Part shown: in pieces, positions 37,079 through 50,135 of the stretch | Layout of the letters: each line of letters begins with the position of its first letter | Numbering within the stretch: the stretch's first letter is position 1 | From: Patella vulgata | Lineage: Eukaryota > Mollusca > Gastropoda > Patellidae | Direction of reading: 5' to 3' | Assembly: GCF_932274485.2 (NCBI RefSeq) | Contig: NC_065886.2 | Span: 13,839,501 to 13,903,500, forward strand | DNA: 64,000 nt | Made by a program: the position numbers and the translations under genes | The notes under the pieces: generated by a model | Database searches by the model: none | Seen by the model: only the letters and a program-made list of their open reading frames with translations | What the model was told of the DNA's origin: nothing

Positions 37079-37870
37079 AACTCCTATCTGAAAAACAGTT
37101 CATATAGAATTTCCTATTTCATCAGAAAGGCGAGGTGGTCGAACAGTTTTGTTGTTTAATTATGATAAAGATATACATGACTTGTATATAATAAATGGAT
37201 TTTTCCCAAAAATCAGGGAGGGAAATGCACGATGTATCATACTGATATTCATGTTGGTCAGTGTTGGAATCATCTTCAATGTTGAAGAGTTAAAAAAAAA
37301 AAAGAACGATAACAAAAACACGAAAAATGATCAATACATTTGTTCTGGAATTATTTTATATCTTTTACATTGAATGTCAATAACTGTTATTAAAATAACC
37401 TTTAACATTCGAAACCAACACCAAAAACAAATCCTTTAACGAGCGCTGTTAATCCCTTAACAAACAACCTGACAATTAGTTCAATTCCCTAACTGATTAA
37501 TGAATAAACAAATTAATGGGTTCTCACTTTCTAGACAAACAGTGATAATATGTTTTCTTGTTAAAAACAATCAGCATCAAAATACATTTTTCTAATGTGT
37601 TGTTGACACTAGACTTGCTTCTCGATTAAGCAAGTAAAATTACTCACAATAAAGACAATACTGTTTGTTTCCAATAATAAAACTGTTATTTTTCTGTTTT
37701 ATTCAATGCTGTAACATTATTTTTTAGAGATGATATTAAAGTACATGTAGCTAAGTCTTTAACTCAATATTATCCATAGTCTTCAACATTGAAAACACAG
37801 ATTATTTGTCAATTTAAATAAAAATTGATGATGTGGGGAAAAGATGGGCTACTGATATCCAATAAACATT
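37079..37870. other. Non-coding stretch
   Basis: AT-rich, with an A run at about 37292-37302. Nothing recognised before the candidate exon. Confidence 0.5.
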
Positions 37871-37874
37871 TTAC

Positions 37875-38028
37875 CATTGGTACACAAATCGTGTACCAGA
37901 ATGCATTTCAGCGCCATTTGTAGCAAGGAACTCAAAGAACGAGGCTAGACATATTCCACAAGTCATGTCAAACAGTAATGCCATATTCTTATCTGGAGAG
38001 CATGTGCAATAAATTCTACCGGTGTAGT
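37875..38028 (-). CDS. Candidate internal exon of unknown protein
   Basis: An open minus-strand frame of 50 whole codons is bounded by a plausible acceptor (GTCATGTTATTCCAG above 38028) and donor (GTAAAATG below 37875), phase 1 in and phase 2 out. The peptide is cysteine-containing and not low-complexity. It begins YTGRIYCTCSPDKN, contains LLFDMTCGICLASFFEF, and ends GAEMHSGTRFVYQ. I do not recognise the family. The stretch is less AT-rich than its surroundings and does not recur in the window. It lies about 40 bp from the header of repeat element E (starts 38071), so it could belong to an unrecognised mobile element. It could be another exon on the same strand as the turtle-type exon, or a chance frame. 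Confidence 0.3.
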
Positions 38029-38070
38029 CTGGAATAACATGACACCACAGACTGATTAAAACATACAGTA

Positions 38071-39270
38071 AAGATAGGTTGCCAGGCAACAAAACATACG
38101 CACACAGCGGCTAAATCGTCCGAGCGGTTGACAAGGGTTGTCGCATATTTATTCCTTTGTAGGTAATTGGGGGCCTTTACAAGATAGTTCCATACAGATC
38201 AGATTATAATTTTTGCCGTTTGAGGGTTCACAAGGTTCTACAAATTGAAACAAGGATCTCAACTCTGGAAGTAATGTACAGAAATTGTTGAAATTGGACA
38301 GGCTTTTTTGTTTCACAAATTTAAATGATGCATATAAATTTCATACATATCGGATGATAACTTTCATCAATCGAGCAATAACAAGGTTGAAAAAAGTTAA
38401 ACAAGGGCAATAACTTTAGAAGTAATAAACAGAAATTTCTGAAATTCAATAGGATTCTTCTCTTTACTAATTTAAATGACGCATGTAAATTTCATACAGA
38501 TCGGCATATAACTTTTGATGTTAAGAGCATTCACAAAGTCCAATAAATTCAATAACCTTCTTTGTTTCACTTATTTAAATAATGCATATAAATTTCAGAA
38601 AGATCGGATGATAACTTTTGGTGTTTGAGCGTTCACAAGGTTCAATAAAGTGAAACAAGGGCCATAACTCTAGACGTAATACACAGAAATTGCTGAAATT
38701 CAATAGGCTTCTTCGTTTCACTAATTTAAATAATGCATATAAATTTCAGAAGGATAAGATGATCATTTTTGGGGTTAGAGCATTCACAAGGTTAAACAAA
38801 GTGAAACAAGGGCCATAACTCTAAAAGTAATAAACGGAAATTGCTGAAATTCAATAGGCTTCTTTGTTTCCCCAATTTAAATATTGCATATAAATTTCAC
38901 AAAGATCGGATGTTAACTTTTGGCATAAGAGTGTCACAAGGTTCAAGTAATAAACGGAAAATGCTGAAATTCAATAGGCTTCTTCGTGTCCCTAATTTAA
39001 ATATTGAATATAAACTTCACAAAGATCGGTGTTAACTTTTGATATTACGAGCGTTCACAAGTGAAACAATGGCCATAACTCTAGACGTTATAAACGGAAA
39101 TTATTGAAATTAAATAGGCTCCTTCATCTTACTAATGTTAACAACATATATCAATTTTAAAACAATTGGATGATAACTTTTGGCGTTAGAGCGTTCACAA
39201 GAAATTGTGGACAACGGACGGACGGTGGCGACGGCAATATACGTCCACATTTCTATGAGGGCGTATAAAA
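38071..39270 (+). mobile_element. Element E, copy 1: header, ~150-bp internal repeats, terminal hairpin
   Basis: Header AGATAGGTTGCCAGGCAACA with ACATACGCACACAGCGGC and a tRNA-A-box-like CGTCCGAGCGGTTGA. Then about six ~150-bp units carry AGATCGGATGATAACTTTTG, AACAAGGGCCATAACTCTAG and TGCTGAAATTCAATAGGCTT. The end is GACGGACGGTGGCGACGGC and a hairpin TACGTCCACAT/ATGAGGGCGTA. No coding frame is credible. A full-length sister copy lies at 62395-63483. Class unknown. Confidence 0.85.
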
Positions 39271-39424
39271 ATGGAAAGTATTGAATGTAAATCAGTTTAC
39301 ATATTTTAACATTACATTATTATATGCGTTGCGTCCAATTTATGTCATTTTTTAGGTCCCAAATATTAGCGATTTATCTCCTTTAATGTCTCTGTTGATT
39401 AATGACATTTTTGTGAAAATATCC

Positions 39425-39695
39425 AGTTTTCCACTGTTTAGTCCGCACTAAATGTATGTTACTCAAATTAATTATTTAATTAAGAAAACAAAATCAAACT
39501 ATCAATGGTAGATAATATCAAAGAGGCCCATTAATTTATCGTATCTTTGTAAATACTGAAGGAATTGAACCATTTTTGGACCATTATTCATCTCAGAGAT
39601 AGATTCAACATTCAACAATAGTATGAATTGCAAGGGATTCCACCGGGATTCCACAATCTCGCAAATGATGTTCAGAAACTTTAAATGGAAAACAT
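39425..39695 (+). repeat. Family F dispersed repeat, copy 2
   Basis: TTTAATTAAGAAAACAAAATC, TCGTATCTTTGTAAATACTG, TTTTTGGACCATTATTCATC and GGGATTCCACAATCTCGC match the family. Boundaries are approximate. Confidence 0.7.
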
Positions 39696-42129
39696 TCTTT
39701 TTTACAAATTTAAAATCACTAATAAGCAGACAGCAGATTTATTGGGCCAATGTATAAGGGTATTATACGTGTACCATAAGTAACTTGTTTGAAAAAAACT
39801 GTTCAAGAAATAAAATGCTTAAAAACAGTAGACAGGACATCATCTCAAGTTAAACAAAAGATTTGTAAAGTAAGTCATCTTCAAGTACATCAACAATCTA
39901 AAGTCAATTAAAACAACTTATCAAGTAAAGCGCCGTTTTCATTCACCAATTTGCCAGATCAAAAACCCTTCTAAGCCACACTTAACTTCTTTCGTTTTAA
40001 GGGAGTCAGGCAGGAGATCTGCTCAAATCACACAATTTGTGATTTCTATTGATTCCAGTTATCTAGTTGAACTAAGGTCGATGGCTTGTCAAGGAGAAAA
40101 GTCAATGTTGATCAAATTGGAGAGCGAAGGAACGGTGACTAGTAGAATCCCACAACCAAATTACCTAACATTTAATGTCTAAAGCGACAAATCATCAGGT
40201 TTCAGCCAACTCTCTAGAGGCATATAATTTTAGTTCCTATTGTCAATCACATATTTTGTATAAAGATCACTATATATAGGGTTCATATATCAGAGAAAAG
40301 CTATAATGTTACATCAGGACACTATACTTTCAGAGAGTTTCTGTACTATTTCCCCTCACTGCCTGAAATTACTAAGATGAGTAAGACACACAGAAACATA
40401 ACAGCAAACAGAGAAGGCTTTAATTTCATATGATATGGTTAAAATATAAAATCTTTCAAGGATTTTGACAACCAGGGCAGTAAGTCCTCAGGACTAGTCA
40501 AATAATCCCAGCAATGTGTTTTGGCGGTTTTTTTTTAAAATCTGCAATACTCTGATCTGTCAAGTGTTTAAACAGATGCGAACAGATGCACAGATAAGGG
40601 TGACAGCAAAGTACTCCCACAAGAAAAGTGGGCGTATAGAAATGTCTGCTGTGATACAATTTCAAGTGGATTGTAAGGTACAAAACTGTTATTTCCAGAC
40701 CAGTAAATTTCTCCCCACATTGATCACAGATATTAGATGTTTATGCCTCTTATCAATACCAGGGTATCATGCACCATCTGAACCCGAATGAACAATCCAA
40801 GAAACCTTTATCCTCCAGCTAAAATCAAAATTGCTTCACTTTCACTAGACATTACTACTTCAACAATCAACCTGTTTTGCTATCATAGTTAGACAAAACC
40901 CATTCCATGTAACAGAAGATAATGACAACTATCTTTCCACCAATTTAACAAACCTGCAGGCATGGAAATAACAGAACATGTCCATGCACTTCTTATCACA
41001 CACATGTGTGTCCTTGCATAAACCACAATTAAAAGCCTGTCAAATCCTGATTCCTTTTGCTACATTTTAAATTTCAAAATGTCCACCTTTTTCACATCAA
41101 TGAACGGCTGCTGAATGTGGTTGCATAAAAGGGTTCTAATTTTCAATCATTTTGACATATTCTTAAAGAATATTCAAGTTGCTGAAATTTGCTGCATTTG
41201 AAATCTAAAAATGAATGCTGTAACCATTGCAAAAGGAAAAGCAAAAAGAAGAAGCAAAGAAAGTGGTAATTCAAATCTAAAATGACATTTTGAATAGGAA
41301 GTAAATTATATTATTGGAAATTAATATTATCTTGAATAGACAGTAGAGATGAGCTAAATTATCTGTGAAAAACATTAATTTTATTCCCTACAGCTCTTCA
41401 CAGAATTCCTAAATCAATTTATTTATGCTCAAGAAGAAATAGATATAGCATTTGCTTTTAACTAGAAATCATAATTCACACAAAAAAAATTAAAAGAATT
41501 CTATGAATTCCCAACCTACTCATAACTATAAATAATTTGAAATTAATTTTACTTAAAACAAGTTAGATAAATTTGGCGTGTATTGGACGTATAAAATTAA
41601 TTAATGTCAACCATGCCTGACTGACGATCATAAAATAAAGTTTGACTAGTCCAGCGCTGTAACGATCTTTTCCCAATCTTCCTTGCCCATAATACTCTAT
41701 ATGGTTCATTAAGCCACTGAAAACAATCAATACATAATAAGCCAGTATCACCATAAGACTGTCAAATCAGCCAATTAGGAACTGGGTAACAACTAATATA
41801 TTACATAATGTTTACCCATGAAATTATAATGTTAATTCCCCTTGTGATAGGAATCAATATCTATGACAGCCCCATGTTCCATATTTAACTTTTATTAACA
41901 AGCTTTAATAAACGTGGTCTTCTAGATTTTGATAGCAGGGGAAAAGTTTATCCTGAATTCTATTTATTCCAACTTTTTATTTCTTCATTCGTCTGGATAA
42001 ACAAATCGACAGGATCTGTGACTTCTAAGTTTGACAAAAACATGATTTGATGAGTCTAGGGTCAAAGGGTATTATTTACTCTATTGTCTACAATTAAAAT
42101 TAACCACACATGGTGTTTTTCAACCAAGA

Positions 42130-42219
42130 AAGATAAGTTACCAGGTAAAGAACATACGCCTACAGCAGCTAAATCATTCAAGCACTCGACAAGGGCTGTA
42201 GCATATTTATTCTTTTGAT
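42130..42219 (+). mobile_element. Element E header fragment
   Basis: AGATAAGTTACCAGGTAAAG with AACATACGCCTACAGCAGC and GCATATTTATTCTTTTG matches the header of E copies only. Confidence 0.7.
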
Positions 42220-42310
42220 CTGTTGCCCCACCTCTGCCCCTCTGTGCTTGTCACTTGAGTTGCAAACAGGCAAATTGAAAACCTTGCTTCATACATGTAC
42301 CTCAATACAA

Positions 42311-42990
42311 TGAAATGAAATGGGGTTTAACATCCTACTGTTCTGCTCTGACTAATAAAGACAGGCATACCCTATAGAGCGCGCTATGAGAGAAATTTTG
42401 CCCGGACAGCGGCACTACAGCCTATTCTTATATCGAATTCCAACTGCCAGGATTTCTTTTACGTGTACGCCAATATGTACACGTGAAAATGAAATGAAAT
42501 GAAATGGGGTTTAACGTCCTACTGTTCTGCTCCTATTCTGGGCTAATGAAGACGGGCATACGCGGCACTATCGACTACTCTTATATCGAATTCCAACTGC
42601 CAGGGGATCTTTTACGTGCCTTCCAATGTATACACGGGACCTCGGTTTTTCATATCATCCGAAGGACTAGACAGCTGTCCTTGTCAGGCCCTCCGTCCTG
42701 CATCCCTGACAAGGGGGGACCACGCCGGAAAATCTGGATGAACTTTCTCGGTCAATGCGGGAATCGAACACCCGACCTCCAGGCTAGCGAGCTAGCGCCT
42801 TACCCACTTAGTCACGCGATCCCCCATATGTACACATACATCCAAACGATTATGTTACCCTTGTCAGGCCCTCAGTCCTGCTCCACTGACAAGGAGGACC
42901 ACGTCGAAAAATCCTGATGAACTTTCTCGTTAAACTCAGGACCTCCAAGTTAGTGAGCCAATGTCTTACTCACTGAGCCACCGTAGCTCT
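42311..42990 (-). mobile_element. SINE-B split by a second SINE-B, outer copy
   Basis: The outer copy is flanked by ACCTCAATACAA (42299-42310) and ACGTCAATACAA (42991-43002), a TSD with one mismatch. It runs from TGAAATGAAATGGGGTTTAA to CACTGAGCCACCGTAGCTCT and is interrupted at 42483-42825. Confidence 0.92.
42483..42825 (-). mobile_element. Inner SINE-B with 10-bp TSD
   Basis: ATATGTACAC occurs at 42473-42482 and 42826-42835. The inner copy is closer to consensus than the outer. It lacks the GTGTGCTATGAGGG stretch and ends at CTTAGTCACGCGATCCCCC, sharing the CACGYGATCCCCC head ending with the copy at 36623-36999. The two may come from the same recent source. Confidence 0.93.
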
Positions 42991-43002
42991 ACGTCAATAC
43001 AA

Positions 43003-44608
43003 ACTAAGATAAATAAATTAATCAAATATATCAGCCATAAAATCCTATTTTTCTTTTATTAGTCTTTAAGTGGGAATGTTACCTTAAGGCAATATAAATC
43101 ACAGCTCATATATTTTTACAAGTGCCATTGTTCAATATAGACAAATAAATAAACTATCAATCAATTCCTTTGTTCAGTTTTTTCCCGTTCCACTCAGCGT
43201 CATTATTTCCTTATAAAGAAAAATAAGACTGGGGGAAAGGCTCAACTTTTTTATTCTGATCATGACCAACAGCGAAAGAAATCTATAACTGGCCCAGACA
43301 AGAGGATACACAGAGATACCTAAAAATATTTGGATCTATTTGAAAGACAATAAAATATGTTTCCATGAACTTATCTAAGACGTAAAATCTATATGAGTGT
43401 CGAGTGTGGCATGATAGAGATAAACCTCGGACACTGAATCATAAAAATAATACTGGTGAAAGTCTTAAAAATATTCTCCAGACAGCAAGAGGTGCTGTGC
43501 TTACAAATTGCCATATAAGGGTGTTAATAAAGTCAACCAAGCAAAATCTTTAAAGCAGGAAGAAATCTTATGTACGATGCTTCCTGTCTATCCGGTTTGG
43601 GACGTTGCACATAAAGTAATGGAATGCTACAGTTGTGGTTTTACATGTATAGAGTCGTTTCCATAGAAATGTCTGATTCGGAGGGCATTCAAAATATGCA
43701 GTAAAGAATTTTAGTCTATGCTGCTGATTACAATAGGTGCATTATTGTTAAAGTGTCTGTTACTGATAACATCTATTCCAAGACCTGAAGTAATTCTGAC
43801 AAGATTTTCAAGCACTAAATTTTGTCTGAATTGTTCAATTGCCACAGTATCCTATAGCATTGAATAGATTGAAATTCAGTGGGCGATCTCAATTTTCGGA
43901 GACCATTCTAGACAGTCTTTGTGAATTGATCTTTTCACAGCAAAAATAACTTGCTTACCAATAAAAAAAAGACATAAAATTGCTGGATATAATGAGAACA
44001 AAAAATAAAAAATTTCAATAAGCATTGAAATCCAGAAACCACGTAAGTGCATGTTCGAAAAATCAAAGACATTTAAATCGATCTCTGTTGAGTACGCTAA
44101 AAATTGCTTAAGACTTGGCATGAATAGAAGGAAGAATGTATGAAAAATATCTCCCCTATTTATAACCGTGTCAGTATTAACAACTTCATACATCATTCCT
44201 TTTATAATGGCGTCAATCTCCGAAGATTGTCTTGATTTATGGTGACAGGTTTTACAAAAGATAACTGTAGCGTTAAACAGACATATTATTAATTAACGAC
44301 CTTGTCAATTTCGTCATTGATTGGTTTAATGGTCACATGACCAGACAGGAACAAATATGGAAGTTGTAACGGCTCTTGTAAAGCGATGTTTGGGTCATTA
44401 TGATTGATGTTTGCTTTATACATGGACTTATTAATGGCTAAATAAAGTCTAATTATTTCTACATGAATTCTTTATAAATAGGTTGAGTATTAACTGTGTT
44501 TGCTATAGCACTTATGGTCATTATATCAATGTTAGCTTACTGATTTACTGTTCAAGTGATGTGTGCTTCTGTATTGGTTTATCAAACAATATTATAAATA
44601 AGTATGAA
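43003..44608. other. Non-coding stretch
   Basis: A 106-residue hydrophobic minus-strand frame (43876-44196) has no start context, splice sites or family I recognise, so I do not call it. No repeats recognised. Confidence 0.45.
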
Positions 44609-45017
44609 TTAGGAGCCACAGTGACTAAGTGAGAGTTAGGAACCATGGTGGCTCATGAGTATGAGTTAGGAGCCACTGTGACTCAGTAAGACTTAGGAGC
44701 CATGGTGGCAGTGAGTAAGAGTTACATGCAGGAGCGATGGTGGCTCAGTGTATAAGAATTAGGAGTCATGGTAGATCAGTGAGTAAGGGTTAGGAGCCAT
44801 GGTGACTCAGTAAGTATGAGTTAGGAGACACTGTGACCCAGTGAGTACAACTTAGGAGTCACTATGACCCAGTGACCCAGTGAGTACGACTTAGGAGCCA
44901 CTGTGACTAAGTGAGTAAGAGTTAGGATCTACTGTGACTCAGTGAGTAAGAGTTAGGATCCACTGTGACTCAGTGAGTGAGAGTGAGGAGCCACAATGAC
45001 TCAATGAGTATGAGTTA
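44609..45017 (+). repeat. Tandem array of SINE-B tRNA-like heads, ~31 bp x 13
   Basis: Units read like GGAGCCACTGTGACTCAGTG then AGTAAGAGTTA. This is the first ~30 bp of SINE-B (A-box region) repeated head to tail about 13 times, and it runs in register into a SINE-B copy. Some units keep GTGGCTCA; most have GTGACTCA. One unit reads GTTACATGCAGG where the others read GTTAGG. Confidence 0.9.
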
Positions 45018-45331
45018 GGAGCCATGGTGAGTATGGCGCTGGGTAACTAACCTGGAGGTCCGGTGTTGTCCGAGAAAGTACCTCAGGATTTTCCAGTCTG
45101 GCTTCTCCTTAGCAGAGGTGCCCAGAGGAGGACCTAGCACATCACAGCATCCAGTCATTCAGATGTGACAAAAATCTGAGTTGACATGCACGTATAAGAA
45201 CCCCTGACAGTTGGAATTCAATACCTGTCTGGGTAAAATTTCACTCATAGCACACTGTATGGCGTATGCCCGTCTTCATTTGCTGGATTGGAGCAGAAAA
45301 GCTAGATGTTAAACCCCTTTTCATTTCATTT
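45018..45331 (+). mobile_element. SINE-B copy joined to the head array
   Basis: GAGCCATGGTGAGTATGGCG, CTGGAGGTCCGGTGTTGTCC, ATGCACGTATAAGAACCCC and CATAGCACACTGTATGGCG, ending AAACCCCTTTTCATTTCATT. It is full length but diverged. Confidence 0.9.
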
Positions 45332-45798
45332 ATCAGGTTTCTAAATTTTTAAACAAGAAATTTACAGACTGTAAATGACCACCATATCCAAAAATTAGCA
45401 TACTATTTTGTAATGCAGCTCTACCCTGTTTCACACCTGTCTAACACACAAAGAATAAATAAACATATTCAATTTTATTAAATGAAGTAAAACTATCGAT
45501 GCAGGAATTATTGTAGACAGACAGATCAATTTTAGTATGGGTTTTGGGGTACTCTATTGAGAAAAAATATTTGATTGCTTGGAATAATTGACACAGATAC
45601 ATGTACAAATGGCACATCTGATTACGATTATGATTTGTGAAGTTGAATGGAATAGAGTTCAACACAGAATCAATACAATATTTGTACTTCATTCATTTTG
45701 AGACTAGAGTATGGTCATTTTCATTTCAGTGGTTACATCTGCAATGTGAGGTTGGAGACTTTTGACAACAACAGAAGCATTTCTGTCTACTCTTCTGT
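45332..45798. other. Short non-coding interval
   Basis: Nothing recognised beyond small frames. Confidence 0.45.
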
Positions 45799-46022
45799 TA
45801 CATGTATTTCAAATATTCATGGGTTCTTTTACGTACATACCAATATGAACACGGGTGGCCCCACCTTTTTTGTCCCATCCAAACAACTAGGAACACTTCC
45901 ACTGACAAGCGAGTACTTGGCTTAAAAAATCCTGAAGGATCTTTTTGGCCCACATCCGAGCTTCAGATCCTGGACATTTTTAGTTGAGAACCAAGTGCCC
46001 TGCCGCTCAACCGCCATGGCCC
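45790..46022 (-). mobile_element. Old SINE-B-like copy
   Basis: GGGTTCTTTTACGTACATAC, TTTTGTCCCATCCAAACAACTA and the head region GTGCCCTGCCGCTCAACCGC match the SINE-B layout. At 45799-45806 TACATGTA stands where the family reads TTATATCG. Confidence 0.65.
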
Positions 46023-47654
46023 AAGTAGTAAATTTAGATATGGTACATGTTCTATTAAAACTCGTTTCGTCAACTCGTCTATACATATTGGCTCCTTCAA
46101 TGTGGTCTACTTTTAACTTAATTTGTACAATGCTTTGAGGAGATCACATGCTTTACATGATGCATCACCATTTTTGTTGCATTCATTCATTCTTTGTTAG
46201 ATCTCACAATTTAACCTTCTCATGTTTTATAATTAGAGTGGCTTGGCGAATTCTCGTGAATTTCTTAAACCAGAAACTAAAGTGGAAATTCAATGACTAG
46301 TTATTCTATTCCAGTGTCATTAACCTGGATAAATGCAATACCATCTCTGTAAGGAAGCTCTTAGCTTACAAAATAATCTTTCCGTCTGCCTATACATCTA
46401 CATGTAGCCCACAAGGTCCACGTTTCGTGGATCACTTCAGATGATCTAGTCATTGACTACCCAGTCAATCCCATATGTTTGAAAGTCTTCTGATATCTAT
46501 CAGCATTTATCATGAACTGCACGCTTTATTTTATCTAAAAGGTTTACAGAAATTGTGTCATATAATTGTAATGTCTAAAGCTAACAAGAAAGTGTCAGCC
46601 TAATAAAGAAATTCTGAGACGACAATATAAATATACGCTGTCACATCCAGTCTACCAGACAAGATTTACACAATTAAAATCAATACATTTGTTGATTTAG
46701 CCAATAGTCCAGGACATCCAGAAGATAATAACTTGTCACTAAAATCTGCTTCCATGAATCAAGACAAAAAATTAAGGCATTTAGACAGAAAACAAATCTG
46801 GAGGTTTCTTTTTACGATGCCAATTAAACTCTATCTTCCTCATCGATTCCTATACCATTATAAAACAGACAAAACGATTGGCTAAATCTCTTTATTTATC
46901 ACCAATCAAAATAATTCTAATTGACACACAGGTTTTATCAAATCAATCCGTTTGACCATTATCATCCAATCAATGTGCTTAACTAGATCTCGTCGTTAGG
47001 GTAACCTGTCTGGCCAATACAAGGTCAGACGAAAACGACTCCAATGGTAACCCTAGATTCTGTTGGCAAAACTAAGCCGAATTGTTTAAATTAAAATCTT
47101 CAGATAAGATTCTGTTAAATTAAAACCCGGACTGGAGACGTAGAACTCTTTGAAGTCGAGAGAAGAAATGTAACAGAATTCAGTTAATAAAGATAAATTA
47201 CAGAGTTACTTTTCTAGACTTACGTGACCAATTCTTCCGAAAATAACTCATTTATGGGCTTACACAAAATGAGATTTTGGGAACAATTTAACAGGCAGAG
47301 CTTCCGACAGATTTTCAACAATAAATAAAATACATGTTCATTAACGTACATTATCACTTATAAGATTCTGGGATTTTCTTTTTCTTTTATAACAGTTATG
47401 AATCAGTAAATGTTGTGAAAAAAAGTTTTTTCTGATGTCTGTAATGCAATTTCATTCATACTAATATAAGTAATGTGACAAGAAACATAAAGGTGTATAT
47501 GGCACCAGTGATAATTGTCTTTCTCAGAACCATCTGGAGAATACATGTATTATAGAGGGTTTTTTTTTCAGACATTATAATGTGATTCTATAGACAGCTT
47601 CACTGGGTTTAAGGTTTTTGGATTCATGTACATTAGCATTAAAAAAAATATTAA
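46023..47654. other. Non-coding stretch
   Basis: Unique, repeat-poor. Nothing recognised. Confidence 0.5.
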
Positions 47655-48104
47655 AAGAAAGGTTGCCAGGCAATGAAACCTACAATATCAGCAACCATGT
47701 TTGTTGCATGATTATTCTTTTACAGGTAATTGACTCGTTTAAATGACACTAAAAACTGATCAAGAGTAATAACCAATGAAACAACTATCAGAAAAAAATA
47801 AATTTTGATTGACTTCTGGCGTCTAGTTATTCTTAGTGCTAAAAATTATTTTACAAAACATGTACCCCAAATCATTATTGGAAATCATTGAAAATCATAG
47901 ACTGCGTTGTCTCATGAACAAAACACTGTGTATAAACTTTAAGTCAGTAGGGTGACAACTTTAACCTCTGCATAAAATGAAATGAACAGGGGTTTAGCGT
48001 CCAACTGGGATAATGAAAGCAGCTTAGCCACTGAAGCATCTACAAGCAATTGTGGACAACAGACCAAAGGACAGATGGAACAAGGTGATGACAATATACA
48101 GGCA
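47655..48104 (+). mobile_element. Element E, decayed short copy
   Basis: Header AAAGGTTGCCAGGCAATGAAACC and ending GCAATTGTGGACAACAGACC ... GATGACAATATACAGGCA match the E ends. The internal ~150-bp repeats are not recognisable. 47976-48030 (AAATGAAATGAACAGGGGTT ... GCTTAGCCACTGAAGC) looks like a collapsed SINE-B lodged in it. Confidence 0.6.
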
Positions 48105-49131
48105 CCTGTCAATTACCTGTCCAAATGAAACTACTGGTTAATAAATGTTCAATTTACTGAATATTATCCTGAACTTCATAATTAATTTAATATGATAAAA
48201 CACTATCATAATATTCCACCCAGATATCAATAACTTGCTATTTTCATAACATTTAACTTGAATACTTATATAAACCCTGGTCAATATAGATAAACATTTT
48301 GCAAGAATAAAGATAAAACTCAAAAGAGCACATTTCCTGTAAGTGAGTGCAGACACCGAAAACAATTTTGGACCATGCAGGTTCCAAGGCCAAACACTCA
48401 TCCGAAACGGTCCATTTCCCTATCCAATTGACATTTTTTTCAATTACATGTAGTTACATGTACATGTACCTTTATTTTGAACATGAATGGATAAAGAAGG
48501 GTGGCTTTACCTTTATTTATCCGAGTGGATACTAACCCCCTGGTCGCCCCACCCCCCCATCTTAGATCTTGCTACATGTAGGTACACGTATCATATTTTA
48601 ATACAAGAAAATGTCTTTTAGATATCACCAGACATCTAATGTAAAAAATCTTTCGACTGTGGCTAATGCAGATGGAATTTTATCGTTATCAACACCTTGT
48701 AGATGTCTATTAGAAAATGTTAACACCTTGCCTGAGGTACCGGAATATTTTGTCGTTGGAAAACACCTTGTAGCCAGTATATATTGACATGCTATATAAT
48801 ATGTGATCATGTTGATGTGTTTTCCAGTAGACAGGGTTTGTTTGTTGAGGAGAGCTTTCTATTGATTCCTATGTTTACACTTGTTTGTTTAATGGGTCGT
48901 ACTTGAGAACCGATCGTAACCCAACGTCTCCAGACATCAAAATCTTTAATTTCATCTACCAATAACCGCATCCTGGCTACGACTTTAAGCTCCTCATCAA
49001 ACTGGGATTTTCAAACTTTGACAATTCTAAATTGTCTGATTATGTCTTTTTTCCCTCTAAAAACATTTGACTAAGGCTCGTATCTGCCCATTACAAATTT
49101 TTTCATGATCTTTCCGTCTGAAATTAAAAGG

Positions 49132-49510
49132 GTAATCTTTGGACTTTTTCTGTTTTGGGTCAGATGTGGAAGTGGGATAGTTTCAGAAAGATGGCATATA
49201 TCTCCCCTTAAAGAATTGTTTATAATCCTTCTTTAAGGAAATGAAATGAAATGGGTTAATTTTAACATCTTACTTTCCTAAGAGACTCTCTCAAATGCTA
49301 CATGTTTTTATATGGTTCCTAACAAGATAATACAGATGAAAGAAATTAAAATCTTGTTTTTGGTCAGATATGGAAAGTGTCATATATCTCCTAAAGGACT
49401 TGTTATAATAATAATAATTGTTTTTATAATGCTTCAGTTTTTATTTTTCAACATTCTACATTCCTGCGAGACTCCCTCAAATGTGGTTCTTAAGAATAAC
49501 AATCTGATGC
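49132..49510. repeat. ~210-bp tandem duplication
   Basis: TTGGGTCAGATGTGGAAGTG ... GGCATATATCTCCCCTTAAA ... GAGACTCTCTCAAATGCTAC recurs as TTGGTCAGATATGGAAAGTG ... TCATATATCTCCTAAAGG ... GCGAGACTCCCTCAAATGTG. Confidence 0.75.
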
Positions 49511-50096
49511 ACAGTTGTTGTATTCCCTTCTCTTAAAACGAATTCTGTATCGAAAACATTTTGTTTGAACACACAAAAGAAAGAATTTTACAAAGAAAGA
49601 CTCTTTGACCTTTTAACCCCAGAGTTACCCCCCTTAAAGTTTAATGATAAATATTTACAGTTACAGGATACTACACACAGAGGACTGTCCTGTGCACATA
49701 TGCACACGATAAAACAAACACGACATCACACTCATTATCAGAATGTCCATTGTAAACATCCTTAATTATACACATGCAGCCAGGGACATGTAATGCATAC
49801 CTGGAAATTTCTTATCCGTTTTCATATTCACATTGAGAGTACTGCAGTCCTAATTAAAGAATCAGTCAATGACATAATCATATTTGATGACACTCAAATA
49901 CACTGAAGGAGCAATTGATGAACCTTAATAGACTGTACGAGTAAGTTTAATCTTGATACAAAGACAAATAAAGTTTTGTTTGAACAGTGTCAGCTATAAA
50001 CTATGTGTAAATCTAGTATTCTCCCTTACAATTATTTCATTTTTTTGTACCGGTACATCAAACTGATTTATCTGCCAGACGTTGCTCAGAATAACA

Positions 50097-50135
<39 letters not shown>

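Larger units (their letters stand above)
39271..42298. other. Non-coding stretch with family F and E fragments
   Basis: Contains family F copy 2 and an E header fragment, listed separately. The opposed frames at 40498-40791 (61 and 91 residues) show no domain and I do not support either. Confidence 0.5.

Noticed and set aside
40498-40791. Opposed frames of 61 and 91 residues
   Set aside because: No recognised domain, no splice signals at useful places, and no reason to prefer either strand.
43876-44196. 106-residue hydrophobic minus-strand frame, possible membrane protein exon
   Set aside because: Composition is what AT-rich DNA gives by chance; no family, acceptor or start context was convincing.
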